This document shows, piece by piece, positions 25,066 through 33,087 of a DNA stretch of 38,345 bases (position 1 is the first letter of the stretch; each line of letters opens with the position of its first letter). The notes under the pieces are model-generated. The model searched no databases. It was not told the origin of the DNA and saw nothing but the letters and a program-made list of their open reading frames with translations. The position numbers and the translations under genes are program-made. The stretch comes from an uncultured Phascolarctobacterium sp. (GTDB taxonomy: Bacteria; Bacillota; Negativicutes; Acidaminococcales; Acidaminococcaceae). The stretch covers positions 1-38,345 of the forward strand of contig CAMFET010000002.1 of the NCBI GenBank assembly GCA_945949475.1, in the 5' to 3' direction.

Positions 25066-25708
25066 TCCTGACCTCTCCTTTCTCTGCTCGTGCAGCTTCC
25101 TTTAAATCGGTGATATATTTACGCTTGTGACTTTCATGTAAGCTTATATTAAGGTCATAGCTTTCTCTATCCCAAATCTGTAGTTCCCATTTAAAATGCC
25201 CATTTGCTGCAGGTGTATACACATGCACGGCTTTATATCCATCAAGTTTACTAGAATTTGTAATGATTATTTCTGACGGAAATATCTCTTTTAACTCTTT
25301 TGTTAACATTTCACAGTCTATTGGATCATCAACGACAACCCTAAATCCAAACAAGTCATTTAAACACTTATGTGTTTTGATTCTCCCTTTCTCTTTTTTA
25401 TTGCAGTATGATTCCAGTTTTTGCTTAACAGATAGTGGATCCTTTACTCTTGTTCTATCTAAAAAAGAATAATCGAAACATGGTGTTATTAAAGCAGCTT
25501 GTTTATTTATGAAATTTATATACCTTCTGATATAGGCTAATGTTTCATTATCTTGAGATATTTCATAGACTTTTACTGAATTAAAATTAATTGTTTTTAT
25601 GCTTTCTTTATTTAAATAATCCAACCAGCTTTTCTCAATGTTTTCGTGAATCTCAAGAATATCATTGACTAGTTTAATAAGAGAATCCTTGACCATTTTA
25701 TCCTCCAT
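25052..25708 (-). CDS. RelA/SpoT-domain nucleotide pyrophosphokinase (toxSAS-like)
   Basis: 218 aa, or 214 from the ATG at 25696, which has GGAGG five bases upstream. Residues 85-98 (RTRVKDPLSVKQKL) give the ATP-binding basic motif. D118 in NDLFGFRVVVDD would bind magnesium. G157-Y158 and H162 form the G-loop. E175 in WELQIWD is the second catalytic acid, and H191/H194/Y198 follow. All synthetase residues expected from the family are present. There is no hydrolase domain. Short single-domain synthetases in prophages are often toxic (ppGpp/ppApp makers or tRNA CCA-end modifiers) and act in phage defence. Far more AT-rich than neighbours. Confidence 0.8.
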   Translation of the reverse strand: MEDKMVKDSLIKLVNDILEIHENIEKSWLDYLNKESIKTINFNSVKVYEISQDNETLAYIRRYINFINKQAALITPCFDYSFLDRTRVKDPLSVKQKLESYCNKKEKGRIKTHKCLNDLFGFRVVVDDPIDCEMLTKELKEIFPSEIIITNSSKLDGYKAVHVYTPAANGHFKWELQIWDRESYDLNISLHESHKRKYITDLKEAARAEKGEVRNVHP

Positions 25709-25723
25709 TCTTCATCCCCTTTA

Positions 25724-25753
25724 AGTATAGCATCTAGACACCTATTTAGTCAC
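25724..25753 (-). promoter_or_regulatory. Promoter of the Rel-domain module
   Basis: Minus strand: GTGACT, 18-bp spacer, TGC-TATACT (extended -10). It overlaps the stop of the late regulator, so the module can be expressed independently of the phage operons, for example in the lysogen. Confidence 0.65.
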
Positions 25754-26190
25754 TATTTTTCTTGAGTATCAGTTGTTTTAGTAAATTGAATTATTTCTGA
25801 TAACGCCATCCCATGTATCCGATAAATATGTGTTATGCTGTAGTTTGTTTCAGCTGCAATCTGCTCCCACTTTTTGAAATTGCGATAGCGCATCTGTAGC
25901 ACAAGATGAGCCTGGGGATCGTCAACAAGGTTGATTAGGCGAGTAACCTCTTTAAGTGCCATGTAAAGATTATCCATATGCTCCTTGATGATGGCCTCGT
26001 AATCAGCAATGCTCACAATGGTGCGTTCCAGCTTATGCCCATCTCCACATCCAGCTGGTGCTTTGCTATATTGGGGCGTAACTCTTGCAGCATTATCGCG
26101 GAGCTTTTGCAGTTCGAGATAGTCCTCTTCCAAGGACCTCTGCCAATAATATGCACTTTTGAGTTTTCTTTTCAATTCGTCCTTGGTCAT
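25753..26190 (-). CDS. DUF1492/ArpU-type late transcription regulator
   Basis: 145 aa behind AAAAGGAGA. N-terminal region AYYWQRSLEEDYLELQKLRD and SKAPAGCGDGHKLER are typical of this Firmicutes phage family. C-terminal QMRYRNFKKWEQIAAETNYS followed by ITHIYRIHGMAL is a sigma-70 region 4-like helix-turn-helix. Members switch on packaging, head and tail genes. It is the last gene before the inserted Rel module and the terminase. Confidence 0.8.
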   Translation of the reverse strand: MTKDELKRKLKSAYYWQRSLEEDYLELQKLRDNAARVTPQYSKAPAGCGDGHKLERTIVSIADYEAIIKEHMDNLYMALKEVTRLINLVDDPQAHLVLQMRYRNFKKWEQIAAETNYSITHIYRIHGMALSEIIQFTKTTDTQEK

Positions 26191-26281
26191 GATGGTCTCC
26201 TTTTAGCCTGTGTGCTAATATAAACTGTTATGCTTGGCTATTTTCCTAGGTTTTATATTTACAGAGTTGAAAAATAAGTGT

Positions 26282-26671
26282 TTAATCGTCCTTGAGATAA
26301 AGGCATAGCTCCAGCCTTGGGCACTTGCGATCAAGGCTGAAATCCATATCACGCACTAGCACCATTTTGTCGTCTGGGTACAGAACTCCCTCTAGAGCAT
26401 CACAAAGCAGCTTGTGGAGATTATTCATATCCCTACGGCGCAGGTCTGGCCAAAAGGCCGTGACTTCCAGAATAATCTTTTGGTCAGGTTCGGGCATGGT
26501 CCACCCTTCCTGCCGAGCTATTGCTTTCGCTGCGTAGCCCGTCATGAGCTTCCAGTTTTGTGCTATCTCAGTAAGAGCACGTCCCTTTTGCCCCTCCTGA
26601 TGCCTGTTCTTATAAGCAGCATTGACGCTAGGAGGGAGCTGGGTGCGCATATATAGTTTTTGCTTCTCCAT
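26282..26671 (-). CDS. rusA: RusA-like Holliday junction resolvase
   Basis: 129 aa from ATG at 26671 (AAAGGA five bases upstream); a TTG at 26728 is less supported. LPPSVNAAYKN begins the domain. Conserved acidic residues lie in FWPDLRRRDMNNLHKLLCDA and LYPDDKMV. RusA dimers cut four-way junctions; phage copies resolve replicating DNA before packaging. The same frame is open for 130 bp upstream but without a good start. Confidence 0.85.
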   Translation of the reverse strand: MEKQKLYMRTQLPPSVNAAYKNRHQEGQKGRALTEIAQNWKLMTGYAAKAIARQEGWTMPEPDQKIILEVTAFWPDLRRRDMNNLHKLLCDALEGVLYPDDKMVLVRDMDFSLDRKCPRLELCLYLKDD

Positions 26672-26802
26672 GTTATCCTTTCCACCGCCCGTCGCAGGAA
26701 GGGCCAGCAATATGCTATACTTCTTCAATGACTGCGCCGGTGCTTGTATATACGCATATAGAGGCAGATGCTGGCCATCCTTGCCACAGGCGGTTATGTA
26801 TT

Positions 26803-27672
26803 CTAGATTCTTCTTGGCGGATGAGCTGCTGAGTAGCCGTTGAGTAACCGTTGAGTAGCTGCCAAGTTATCCGGCCTACCCTTAGAAGGAGCTTGAGCTA
26901 TATCATCATCAGCACCAATCCTTCGCATCATGGCATACATATACCAAGTGCCGGTTACCTCGTTAAACTTTTTCACAAACTCAGTGAGCTCGAATCCCTT
27001 ATTCTGTTTTTCGCAATAATTCTTGGTAGCCTCGCTATCCTCGGGCCAAAGGCTGAGCTGCTCATACTTTGCTATGCTGGTCTTGGTATAGCTTACAGTA
27101 TACTCGGGCTTAAGTAAATTACGAGAAGGGTGCCAACGTTTTCTGCCCTTGGGGTCCTTGGCCAGATAGGCAATAATGTTGGCCAAGCCATTCTTGGTAG
27201 GACGCAGCTTATCAGCATTGGCATAGCCAAGCTTCCACATCTCTTCCAGCTGCTGGCGGTCCATATCACCACTGACCAGCAGATGGTGATGGATTCTGCC
27301 GGTGCTGCTTTGCTCAGTGATGTAAATATACTTCATGGCAGAGAGCTTCATGCTGCTCCTCCATCGGTTGACTCTACGCAGGTAATTTTTGACAAGCTGC
27401 TCAGCTCTTTCAATTTCCTCGGGCAGATTCTCGGGGTCATAGGTGAGCACCAAATGATAATCACCTTTTCTGAAATTAGTCTTGACCAGCTGTCTAAAAT
27501 ATCTCCTGGCATTTTGGTCATTAAGGTTTTTCTGCTTGGGGGCAGATACTTTTTTCTTTTTGCTACGCTGACCAACTCTCACAGGCTCGGTGAATGCGAA
27601 CAAGGAAATTTCTCTTTCATCATCTCCGCAATATGTTGTTATTGTTTTGATTCCTTTTTCCATGGTTCGCAT
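26803..27672 (-). CDS. HUH-type replication initiator-like protein
   Basis: 289 aa behind AGGAG. Motif 1 LVLTYDPENL (74-83), HUH motif GRIHHHLLVSG with His128 and His130, and a tyrosine motif IIAYLAKDPKG (Tyr169, Lys172) appear in the order of rolling-circle Rep proteins (REP ORF2/G2P-like). It may nick an origin to start replication. No helicase, primase or polymerase gene is present in the window, so this is the main replication candidate. Hairpins lie just upstream of it and 11-bp repeats near its 3' end. Confidence 0.75.
   Translation of the reverse strand: MRTMEKGIKTITTYCGDDEREISLFAFTEPVRVGQRSKKKKVSAPKQKNLNDQNARRYFRQLVKTNFRKGDYHLVLTYDPENLPEEIERAEQLVKNYLRRVNRWRSSMKLSAMKYIYITEQSSTGRIHHHLLVSGDMDRQQLEEMWKLGYANADKLRPTKNGLANIIAYLAKDPKGRKRWHPSRNLLKPEYTVSYTKTSIAKYEQLSLWPEDSEATKNYCEKQNKGFELTEFVKKFNEVTGTWYMYAMMRRIGADDDIAQAPSKGRPDNLAATQRLLNGYSAAHPPRRI
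26830..26862. repeat. Three tandem 11-bp iteron-like repeats
   Basis: TGAGTAGCCGT, TGAGTAACCGT and TGAGTAGCTGC in direct succession within the last codons of the HUH gene. Eleven is not a multiple of three, so this is not a simple peptide repeat. One helical turn of spacing suits repeated protein binding. Confidence 0.5.
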
Positions 27673-27803
27673 GACTTTTTCTCCTGTGGCTCTAAAGATA
27701 ATACTTACATACTAGCTACAAAGGCGTAAGCACGCCTATTTTCTTCTATATAATAGAAGAAAGCTATGGGCCGATGGCACAGCCACCGGCTCCATATAGC
27801 AGT
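27673..27803. other. Hairpin cluster upstream of the HUH gene (origin candidate)
   Basis: Three inverted repeats lie in 70 bp: GCCGATGGC/GCCACCGGC (27770-27790, one G-T pair), TTTCTTCTAT/ATAGAAGAAA (27740-27762, 3-nt loop) and GGCGT/ACGCC (27723-27736). Candidate nick origin, or leader and terminator for the Rep-like gene. Confidence 0.4.
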
Positions 27804-28064
27804 TTAACAGCTTGTGAACTCCTTTTTATTCCAGCGCTCCACTGCCATCTTAACAAAATCCTCCTCGGTTTTTACCCAGGGAGGGCACTCGTCACGATTC
27901 AGGTAGACTACATATTGCTGGCAGCCGTGATAGATAACAATATGTTTGCCTTTATAATAATCTACTTGGGCAAAGCCTTGGTCATAAACACGACAAGGGC
28001 ACTTTTTTAGCGTTAATCCCAAGCGCTTGTAAATTTGCTGAAATTGCATTTGGTTATGGGCCAT
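27804..28064 (-). CDS. Small early phage protein of unknown function
   Basis: 86 aa with GGGAGGCAGG upstream. Contains several Cys (KKCPCRVYD), YYKGKHIVIYHGCQQYVVYL and a C-terminal VKTEEDFVKMAVERW. Its start overlaps the stop of the preceding gene (TAATGG). Soluble; not recognised. Confidence 0.6.
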   Translation of the reverse strand: MAHNQMQFQQIYKRLGLTLKKCPCRVYDQGFAQVDYYKGKHIVIYHGCQQYVVYLNRDECPPWVKTEEDFVKMAVERWNKKEFTSC

Positions 28065-28696
28065 TATTCCTGCCTCCCAGTCGCATGATGTACTTCCACC
28101 TCGACATCACTGCCTAATTCACTTTGGGCACGGCGAGCAACCTCGTCAGCAAAGCCACCATTACGCTCCGCCTCCGCTGCCTCATCCAAGGTTGGCTGTT
28201 CGCGCTTGCCATAATATGCATAAGCAAAGGCCTCGCTAGCAAGTTTGTCAAAGATTTGTCTTTCTGTGGCTAATACTTGCTGTGTCATCAAGCCTGTGCC
28301 ATCGGCATGGTGGTTAACATCAACGCCCTCTGCGTAGAACTTATGAGTAGTAACTCTCAACGGCACCAGCGAATGAACTAGGTTCCAAAGGTGTACGGTC
28401 AGCTGGTAGCCTTCGCCAAACTTTTTACTGTTGATGTATTTAACCTTGACAACCTGAACATGAAGGTCTTTTCTATCCTCGTTTAATAGAGGAAACTCCA
28501 AAAAACGCTTGGCTATAGGAGCCAGCTGGTGCCACAGCTGCATAAAATCCGAATGGGGCTTATCGCTTCTGCTGACAACGCAGCACTCTGGAGGGCTATC
28601 CACAGGCGTGATCGCGTAGTCTACAGTTAGATTCCCATTGTTAAAACTAATTGTATAGACGCTATAATTTTCACAGTCATTGCTTTGCCTAATCAT
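28064..28696 (-). CDS. Early phage protein of unknown function
   Basis: 210 aa from ATG at 28696 (AGGTGGTG upstream); ORFs starting further up lie inside the previous gene. Central segments such as LHVQVVKVKYINSKKFGEGY and QLTVHLWN suggest a beta-rich soluble fold, and the C-terminus is Glu/Ala-rich. Found in the block between DUF3102 and the HUH protein, so a role in DNA metabolism is possible. Family not recognised. Confidence 0.6.
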   Translation of the reverse strand: MIRQSNDCENYSVYTISFNNGNLTVDYAITPVDSPPECCVVSRSDKPHSDFMQLWHQLAPIAKRFLEFPLLNEDRKDLHVQVVKVKYINSKKFGEGYQLTVHLWNLVHSLVPLRVTTHKFYAEGVDVNHHADGTGLMTQQVLATERQIFDKLASEAFAYAYYGKREQPTLDEAAEAERNGGFADEVARRAQSELGSDVEVEVHHATGRQE

Positions 28697-28703
28697 TCTG
28701 CCA

Positions 28704-28979
28704 TCACCACCTATCATTTTTCCAGCCCTTGCGCTGGGTCCGGCGCTTGTCGTGGAAGCGTGGCTCTTTGATGCCATGAATCTGCTTCAGCCTAAGAGCT
28801 GCCTCTGCGTATACCCTCGCCAGATAGTCCCGCTTCAAACAGTCCAAATGAGCCTGATAGGAAATAAGGGACGTGTTGATGCAAATGTAAGCAAAGTTAA
28901 AAATGCCTAGCTCGCCACGGTTAATGCCGGCGATGCATTCTCTTAGGGTAAGCGTCCTGACTTTATTGCATTTAATCAT
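28704..28979 (-). CDS. Small early protein of unknown function
   Basis: 91 aa from ATG at 28979, overlapping the upstream stop (ATGA) with GGAGGG before it. The C-terminus is strongly basic (RFHDKRRTQRKGWKNDRW), which would suit nucleic-acid contact. No recognised domain. Confidence 0.6.
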   Translation of the reverse strand: MIKCNKVRTLTLRECIAGINRGELGIFNFAYICINTSLISYQAHLDCLKRDYLARVYAEAALRLKQIHGIKEPRFHDKRRTQRKGWKNDRW

Positions 28980-29338
28980 TGCTCTAATCCCTCCCAATGC
29001 CACTGCACAGGCTCTCCCATACCGGCCAGATACTCCTGATACTTTTTGAGTGGTGCGTCATTGCCCCAGTCCTCAATAGCAGCCTTATAAAGCTCTCCAA
29101 ACACCTGCAGGCGGGTTTCCTTGTTCTTCAGCTTGCCATAATTTTCGTAGATAATCTTGCTGGCCATGGCCAAGGTTTGAGTCCCCATATATTCGGCCAG
29201 GCGTTGGAGGTAGTCCTTTTTGACAGCCTCCACAATGGCGTTGTATTCTTTTTCGGTTAATATGCTATCGGCCAAGCGCTTAGGGGAGAGCTTGCTCCCC
29301 CCCTGATTAGCCCGCCGCATTTTTCGTGCCATGCTCAT
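28976..29338 (-). CDS. Small helical early protein of unknown function
   Basis: 120 aa overlapping both neighbours by 4 bp. Basic N-terminus (MSMARKMRRANQGGSKLSP), then helices (LTEKEYNAIVEAVKKDYLQR). It is part of the tightly packed early operon. No recognised family. Confidence 0.6.
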   Translation of the reverse strand: MSMARKMRRANQGGSKLSPKRLADSILTEKEYNAIVEAVKKDYLQRLAEYMGTQTLAMASKIIYENYGKLKNKETRLQVFGELYKAAIEDWGNDAPLKKYQEYLAGMGEPVQWHWEGLEQ

Positions 29339-30417
29339 TTTTGCTCCTCCATCAATGCTCTTTCTGCCTCCATGGAGTTCAGACGGCCCTTGGCCACGCC
29401 AAGACTTTGCTCTAACACCGTCTTAAAGGCCTCCGTCATACGATATTGCAAATCTTTGTTTGTTACGTTAGCAAGCTCGTTAAATAGAGCATTGATGTAG
29501 CTCATGGCCTGCTTAAACTTTTCCTTGTAGGCAAGCTTTGCCTGCTCATCACGTAGCTGGTGCGCATTTTCGGCTACCTTGGCACGCAGCTCCTCAAGCT
29601 CGCGCTGTACTGCCTCGGGCACCTTTTCCACTTCTACAATCTCCTTGGCCGCTTCCATGGTTACGGGCTTGGCCAGCTCCGCTTCTAGCTCGCTGATGCG
29701 CTTGTTAAGTGCTTCCTTTTCGCCTTCTAGCTCTTCCAGCTTCCTTGCTCCCTCTGATGCATCAGCCAGCTGACCCTTTAGATCCTTGACCTGCCCCTTG
29801 AGCTCTTTTAACTTCTTTACTGCCTCATCACGTTGGTTGGCGCTCATAGTGGCCTCCGCCCGGAGCTCTTTAGCTTTTTCCTCGTGCTCAGCTACCTCGG
29901 CTGCCAAGCGGTTATAGTTGGCCAAGGCCTTATCAGCTTTGCTGGTGGCCAAATCTTGAGCTTGCTCCGCCTCTACAGCTCTGCGCTCCGCCTGTTCCTT
30001 GGCTTCCTTATATTCCTTAACCTTAGCCTGCAGCTCGCGGGTGGAAATATCCTCAACACGGGCCTCTTGAATAAAACTCTCTCGCTCTTCCTTGGGTACG
30101 CCCAAGAGTAGAACAGCCTGTGTATAGCTCAAATTCTCAAGCGCTTGGGATTTTGCGGCACTGCCAAAAAGCACGCCTTGGTCAGCACCATATTCCTCAT
30201 AGACACGCATTAGGTTGTTCGCCGTACTCACGGAGAATGCTACCTCCTCCGCCAACCATTTGCCCCACTGCCCATGCTCTACCATGAGCTGTGCTTCCTT
30301 TAGCTTTTGCCCAATTAGAATACTATTAGTAAGCACCAGCTTGCGGGTCTGGTCCTTGATAAGGTTGATTTCCGCAGCCACCATGGCTAGCGTGCGGGTT
30401 GTTTGCATTTCGTTCAT
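29335..30417 (-). CDS. DUF3102-domain coiled-coil protein
   Basis: 360 aa. Residues 1-80 resemble DUF3102 (AAEINLIKDQTRKLVLTNSI, then IGQKLKEAQLMVEHGQWGKW). This part looks DNA-binding with a helix-turn-helix near SVSTANNLMRVYEEYG. Residues 120-330 are a continuous coiled coil rich in Ala/Glu/Lys. The family is common in Firmicutes phages and plasmids and is suspected to act in DNA partition or replication. Overlaps the PcfJ-like gene by 4 bp. Confidence 0.75.
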   Translation of the reverse strand: MNEMQTTRTLAMVAAEINLIKDQTRKLVLTNSILIGQKLKEAQLMVEHGQWGKWLAEEVAFSVSTANNLMRVYEEYGADQGVLFGSAAKSQALENLSYTQAVLLLGVPKEERESFIQEARVEDISTRELQAKVKEYKEAKEQAERRAVEAEQAQDLATSKADKALANYNRLAAEVAEHEEKAKELRAEATMSANQRDEAVKKLKELKGQVKDLKGQLADASEGARKLEELEGEKEALNKRISELEAELAKPVTMEAAKEIVEVEKVPEAVQRELEELRAKVAENAHQLRDEQAKLAYKEKFKQAMSYINALFNELANVTNKDLQYRMTEAFKTVLEQSLGVAKGRLNSMEAERALMEEQK

Positions 30418-32054
30418 GCTGCCTTCCTGCCTTTCCTTAAGTTTGCCAATACTTTGGCCTTATATTCTTCCACGAATGCTAATATCTCGGGCTCAGGTGT
30501 GCGATTTCTGTCAGCTCGCACTTGAATTACTTCATTTTCGGGGCTGATTTCCATTGTTACCAAGGGATCATCAGGAGCTTCCATGGCTCTGACAAACACA
30601 ATATTCGTTTTCCCCGCAGCGTATTTTTCTGCATAGGTGCCGACACAATGATGCAAGGCAGAGCCTTCTGCGACAAGCTCCTCTGTATCCTTTGCCGGCC
30701 TACAGAAATATTTCCCACTTTGGTAGCTTAGTTTTTCCCTGTTCTCTAAGGTCTCTGCTATTTTCTTGTCCAGCAATTCATTGGCTCTAAGCTTCAACTG
30801 GCTAACCAGATTGTCATGGGCTCGCTTCAGGTTATTGGGATACATGATGGCCGTATCACGCAGATCAAGCTCCAGTTCTACCGCTGAGTCCAAATAGTCG
30901 CTCCAATATATCAAAGCGTCAGACATGTTTAGCCTTCTGCTGCTCTTTATGCAACTTCCAAGATATTTAAAGACCTTGGGAGTAGTTATACCGTAGCCGT
31001 TGATAGCTCTGAGCCTTTCCAGCAGGTTGTCTCTTATCTCAAATTCATTAATAAGTGAGTGGTCACTAGGCAAATCTGTGATGCTGCGTTCAGGATGGCC
31101 TGTTACATAATCCTGCATCACGGAGAGCCAATTCCCTCCAATGTAGCCGGCAAGCCCTTTGAGATATTGCTTTTCCTTGCGTCCCAAATGCGGTAAACGC
31201 AAAAAGCCAGTCATTGTTTGCGCTCTCCAATTTACGGCCACCTTTTTCTTTTCAACTATCTTTTCAACAATTAACCTGTTTAGGCCGTTCTTTATGATGA
31301 GCTCTGTTTTGGGGTGCTTTAAGTAGAATTCCAAGTATTTTACAATATCACCATCAAGCTCAATCATGTAGTCGGCTTGGCAATGCTCCAAACAGGTGCC
31401 CTTTATGGAGTCAAAAAGCGAGCCCAAGGCAATGCCAAGGTTCATGTCCGGTACTCCTCTGCTCATAAAGTAACCACCAGCATTCCAGTAATTTGAGAAG
31501 CGCGTAAAAGCGCTCTTGTGTTTGTTGTAGCTAATGCTGTAGCCAATGTAATCATGGACGCTCCTGTGGTCTACGCCGTTAGGAGTAAAGAGCATGTAGC
31601 TGTGGTCCTCAAAGGCATAGCACGGAGCTGGATCGCCTTGGCCCACGGCAAGATACATGTTGAAATAGATGCCCCTGCATGTGACCAAGGTTTTATCGTA
31701 ATCTGCCTTTTGGAAGTAGAGGAAATAGCCCCTGCGCTCCATGCCATGCCTCCGCCAAGCGTGTACGACCTCGCCAGCACATCCACAGACGGGGCATTTG
31801 CAATCATCCTTATGCTTTACGCCCTTGGGCAGCTCCACCATGTGGCCACAGGCTACGCATACAGCCTCGTTTCTGCGCTGCCTATCCGTAACCAGCAGCA
31901 CATTGAAGCCCTTTTTGAAACAGAAGTCATGAGCGATATCCTCAATGTTTTGGTCATAGCCTTGCGGGATGTAGCGCAGGAACTGTAGCCAGTCCCTGCG
32001 CTTTTCTTTATCGGTAAGGCCTTTTATAATTGCCTCTGCGTGTTTTTTATCCAT
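30414..32054 (-). CDS. PcfJ-like protein
   Basis: 546 aa. N-terminal cysteine knuckles (VCVACGHMVEL and CKCPVCGCAG), a long middle region, and a C-terminal motif EGSALHHCVGTYAEKYAAGK followed by NIVFVR, which is the hallmark of the PcfJ family. PcfJ and PcfK are named from a conjugative plasmid and also occur in phages; their role is unknown, probably in DNA transfer or replication. The adjacent PcfK-like gene supports the call. Confidence 0.85.
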   Translation of the reverse strand: MDKKHAEAIIKGLTDKEKRRDWLQFLRYIPQGYDQNIEDIAHDFCFKKGFNVLLVTDRQRRNEAVCVACGHMVELPKGVKHKDDCKCPVCGCAGEVVHAWRRHGMERRGYFLYFQKADYDKTLVTCRGIYFNMYLAVGQGDPAPCYAFEDHSYMLFTPNGVDHRSVHDYIGYSISYNKHKSAFTRFSNYWNAGGYFMSRGVPDMNLGIALGSLFDSIKGTCLEHCQADYMIELDGDIVKYLEFYLKHPKTELIIKNGLNRLIVEKIVEKKKVAVNWRAQTMTGFLRLPHLGRKEKQYLKGLAGYIGGNWLSVMQDYVTGHPERSITDLPSDHSLINEFEIRDNLLERLRAINGYGITTPKVFKYLGSCIKSSRRLNMSDALIYWSDYLDSAVELELDLRDTAIMYPNNLKRAHDNLVSQLKLRANELLDKKIAETLENREKLSYQSGKYFCRPAKDTEELVAEGSALHHCVGTYAEKYAAGKTNIVFVRAMEAPDDPLVTMEISPENEVIQVRADRNRTPEPEILAFVEEYKAKVLANLRKGRKAA

Positions 32055-32063
32055 GATGCCACC

Positions 32064-32477
32064 TTAAAAGAAGTCATCCAAGTTGACGCTCACGGATGCT
32101 TCCTGCTTCGGAGCAGGAGCTGGCTGCAACTTCTCAGGCGTTACATCGGAAGGCTTTTCCTCCGCCACACTTGCAGGCTCTGCTACGATTTGAATGGCTA
32201 TCTTGGCATCAATGCCGTAGTAATCAACTACCATTTGCATAACACGCTCGGGAGCCATGTAGCAGCATCCGCCCTTGGCCTCCTGCTTAGCAACCTTCTT
32301 GACCTCTTCAAACGCATTGTAGAGCTTTTTGTCATTGGCCGTAATTTTTTCTGCCTCGTCAGGGTATTGGCTAATGTATTGGATGAGCAGGTCTGCCACG
32401 ACCTTAAGCCCTTTGATACCGGAGGCCTCTGCCTCGGTATCCAGTTTATTGATAGCTACTTGTAATTTATCGTCCAT
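32064..32477 (-). CDS. PcfK-like protein
   Basis: 137 aa. IKGLKVVADLLIQYISQYPD and GGCCYMAPERVMQMVVDYYG are PcfK-like. The last residues (SVNLDDFF) form an acidic-hydrophobic tip like the C-terminal tail of single-stranded DNA-binding proteins, which recruits repair and replication enzymes. It sits directly upstream of the PcfJ-like gene in transcription. Confidence 0.75.
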   Translation of the reverse strand: MDDKLQVAINKLDTEAEASGIKGLKVVADLLIQYISQYPDEAEKITANDKKLYNAFEEVKKVAKQEAKGGCCYMAPERVMQMVVDYYGIDAKIAIQIVAEPASVAEEKPSDVTPEKLQPAPAPKQEASVSVNLDDFF

Positions 32478-32746
32478 TATTTCTTACCTAGCTTTCTTTT
32501 GGCTTTTTCGGTGCTTGCTGCAGGAGTTTGTTTGCCTCTCACGGCCGTGCGGGCCAACTGTGCCGGCAATTCCTCGCTCCACATAAAACAGGTAGGGCAT
32601 ACGCAATAGGATGTGCGCCCGCTTACGTCATCGCCCCAAATGCAGTTCACGGTCTGCTTACCGCAAATCTGGCATGTATGAAGAGCGTACTCAGCCTCTT
32701 TGGCCTTTTCCTTGGCCGCTGCTCTGCGATAATTGTATTTGCGCAT
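32477..32746 (-). CDS. Zinc-ribbon protein
   Basis: 89 aa behind GAGGAGG. Two Cys pairs (CQIC and CPTC) about 26 residues apart form a likely zinc ribbon, between basic ends (KYNYRRAAAKEKAKEAEY; KAKRKLGKK). Starts and stops overlap neighbours. Probable nucleic-acid or protein adaptor; specific role unknown. Confidence 0.65.
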   Translation of the reverse strand: MRKYNYRRAAAKEKAKEAEYALHTCQICGKQTVNCIWGDDVSGRTSYCVCPTCFMWSEELPAQLARTAVRGKQTPAASTEKAKRKLGKK

Positions 32747-32747
32747 G

Positions 32748-33029
32748 CTAAACCTCCTCTGCAGCTGGCTTCACTTTAAAATAGCGCAGCGCTCTTGTTG
32801 CTTGAGCCTGCAGGCGGTCGTCAGCCTCCACTGCCTTACGGCGGATAACCTTTGCCATCTCAGGATGCTGCATGGTGACATCATAATTACTTTTGGCCAG
32901 TATGGAGCGTTTTTCCATAAGCTTCATTTTTAGCTCCATCTCAGGTGTGGGTTTTTCCTTTGCTCTGCCCCTGGCCACGCGAAACTCACTATCATCCATG
33001 ACTCCAAGGGATGCTCTCTTTCTTGGCAT
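32748..33029 (-). CDS. Small basic early protein
   Basis: 93 aa, AGGAGG upstream. Highly charged helical sequence (MELKMKLMEKRSILAKSNYD; VIRRKAVEADDRLQAQATRA). No recognised domain. Its leader overlaps the plus-strand sRNA candidate, so antisense control is possible. Confidence 0.6.
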   Translation of the reverse strand: MPRKRASLGVMDDSEFRVARGRAKEKPTPEMELKMKLMEKRSILAKSNYDVTMQHPEMAKVIRRKAVEADDRLQAQATRALRYFKVKPAAEEV

Positions 33030-33051
33030 TATATTTCCTCCTTATAAAGCC

Positions 33052-33081
33052 TTGCCAAAGGGCAAGTATTTGGTTTATAAT
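33052..33081 (+). promoter_or_regulatory. Promoter of the plus-strand sRNA
   Basis: TTGCCA (33052-33057), 18-bp spacer, TATAAT (33076-33081): near-consensus, and opposite to the early operon. Confidence 0.75.
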
Positions 33082-33087
33082 AGAGGT

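Noticed and set aside
26672..26802. Open frame upstream of the RusA start
   Set aside because: The frame is open but has no ATG or ribosome site before 26728, so I did not extend the gene or call a separate one.
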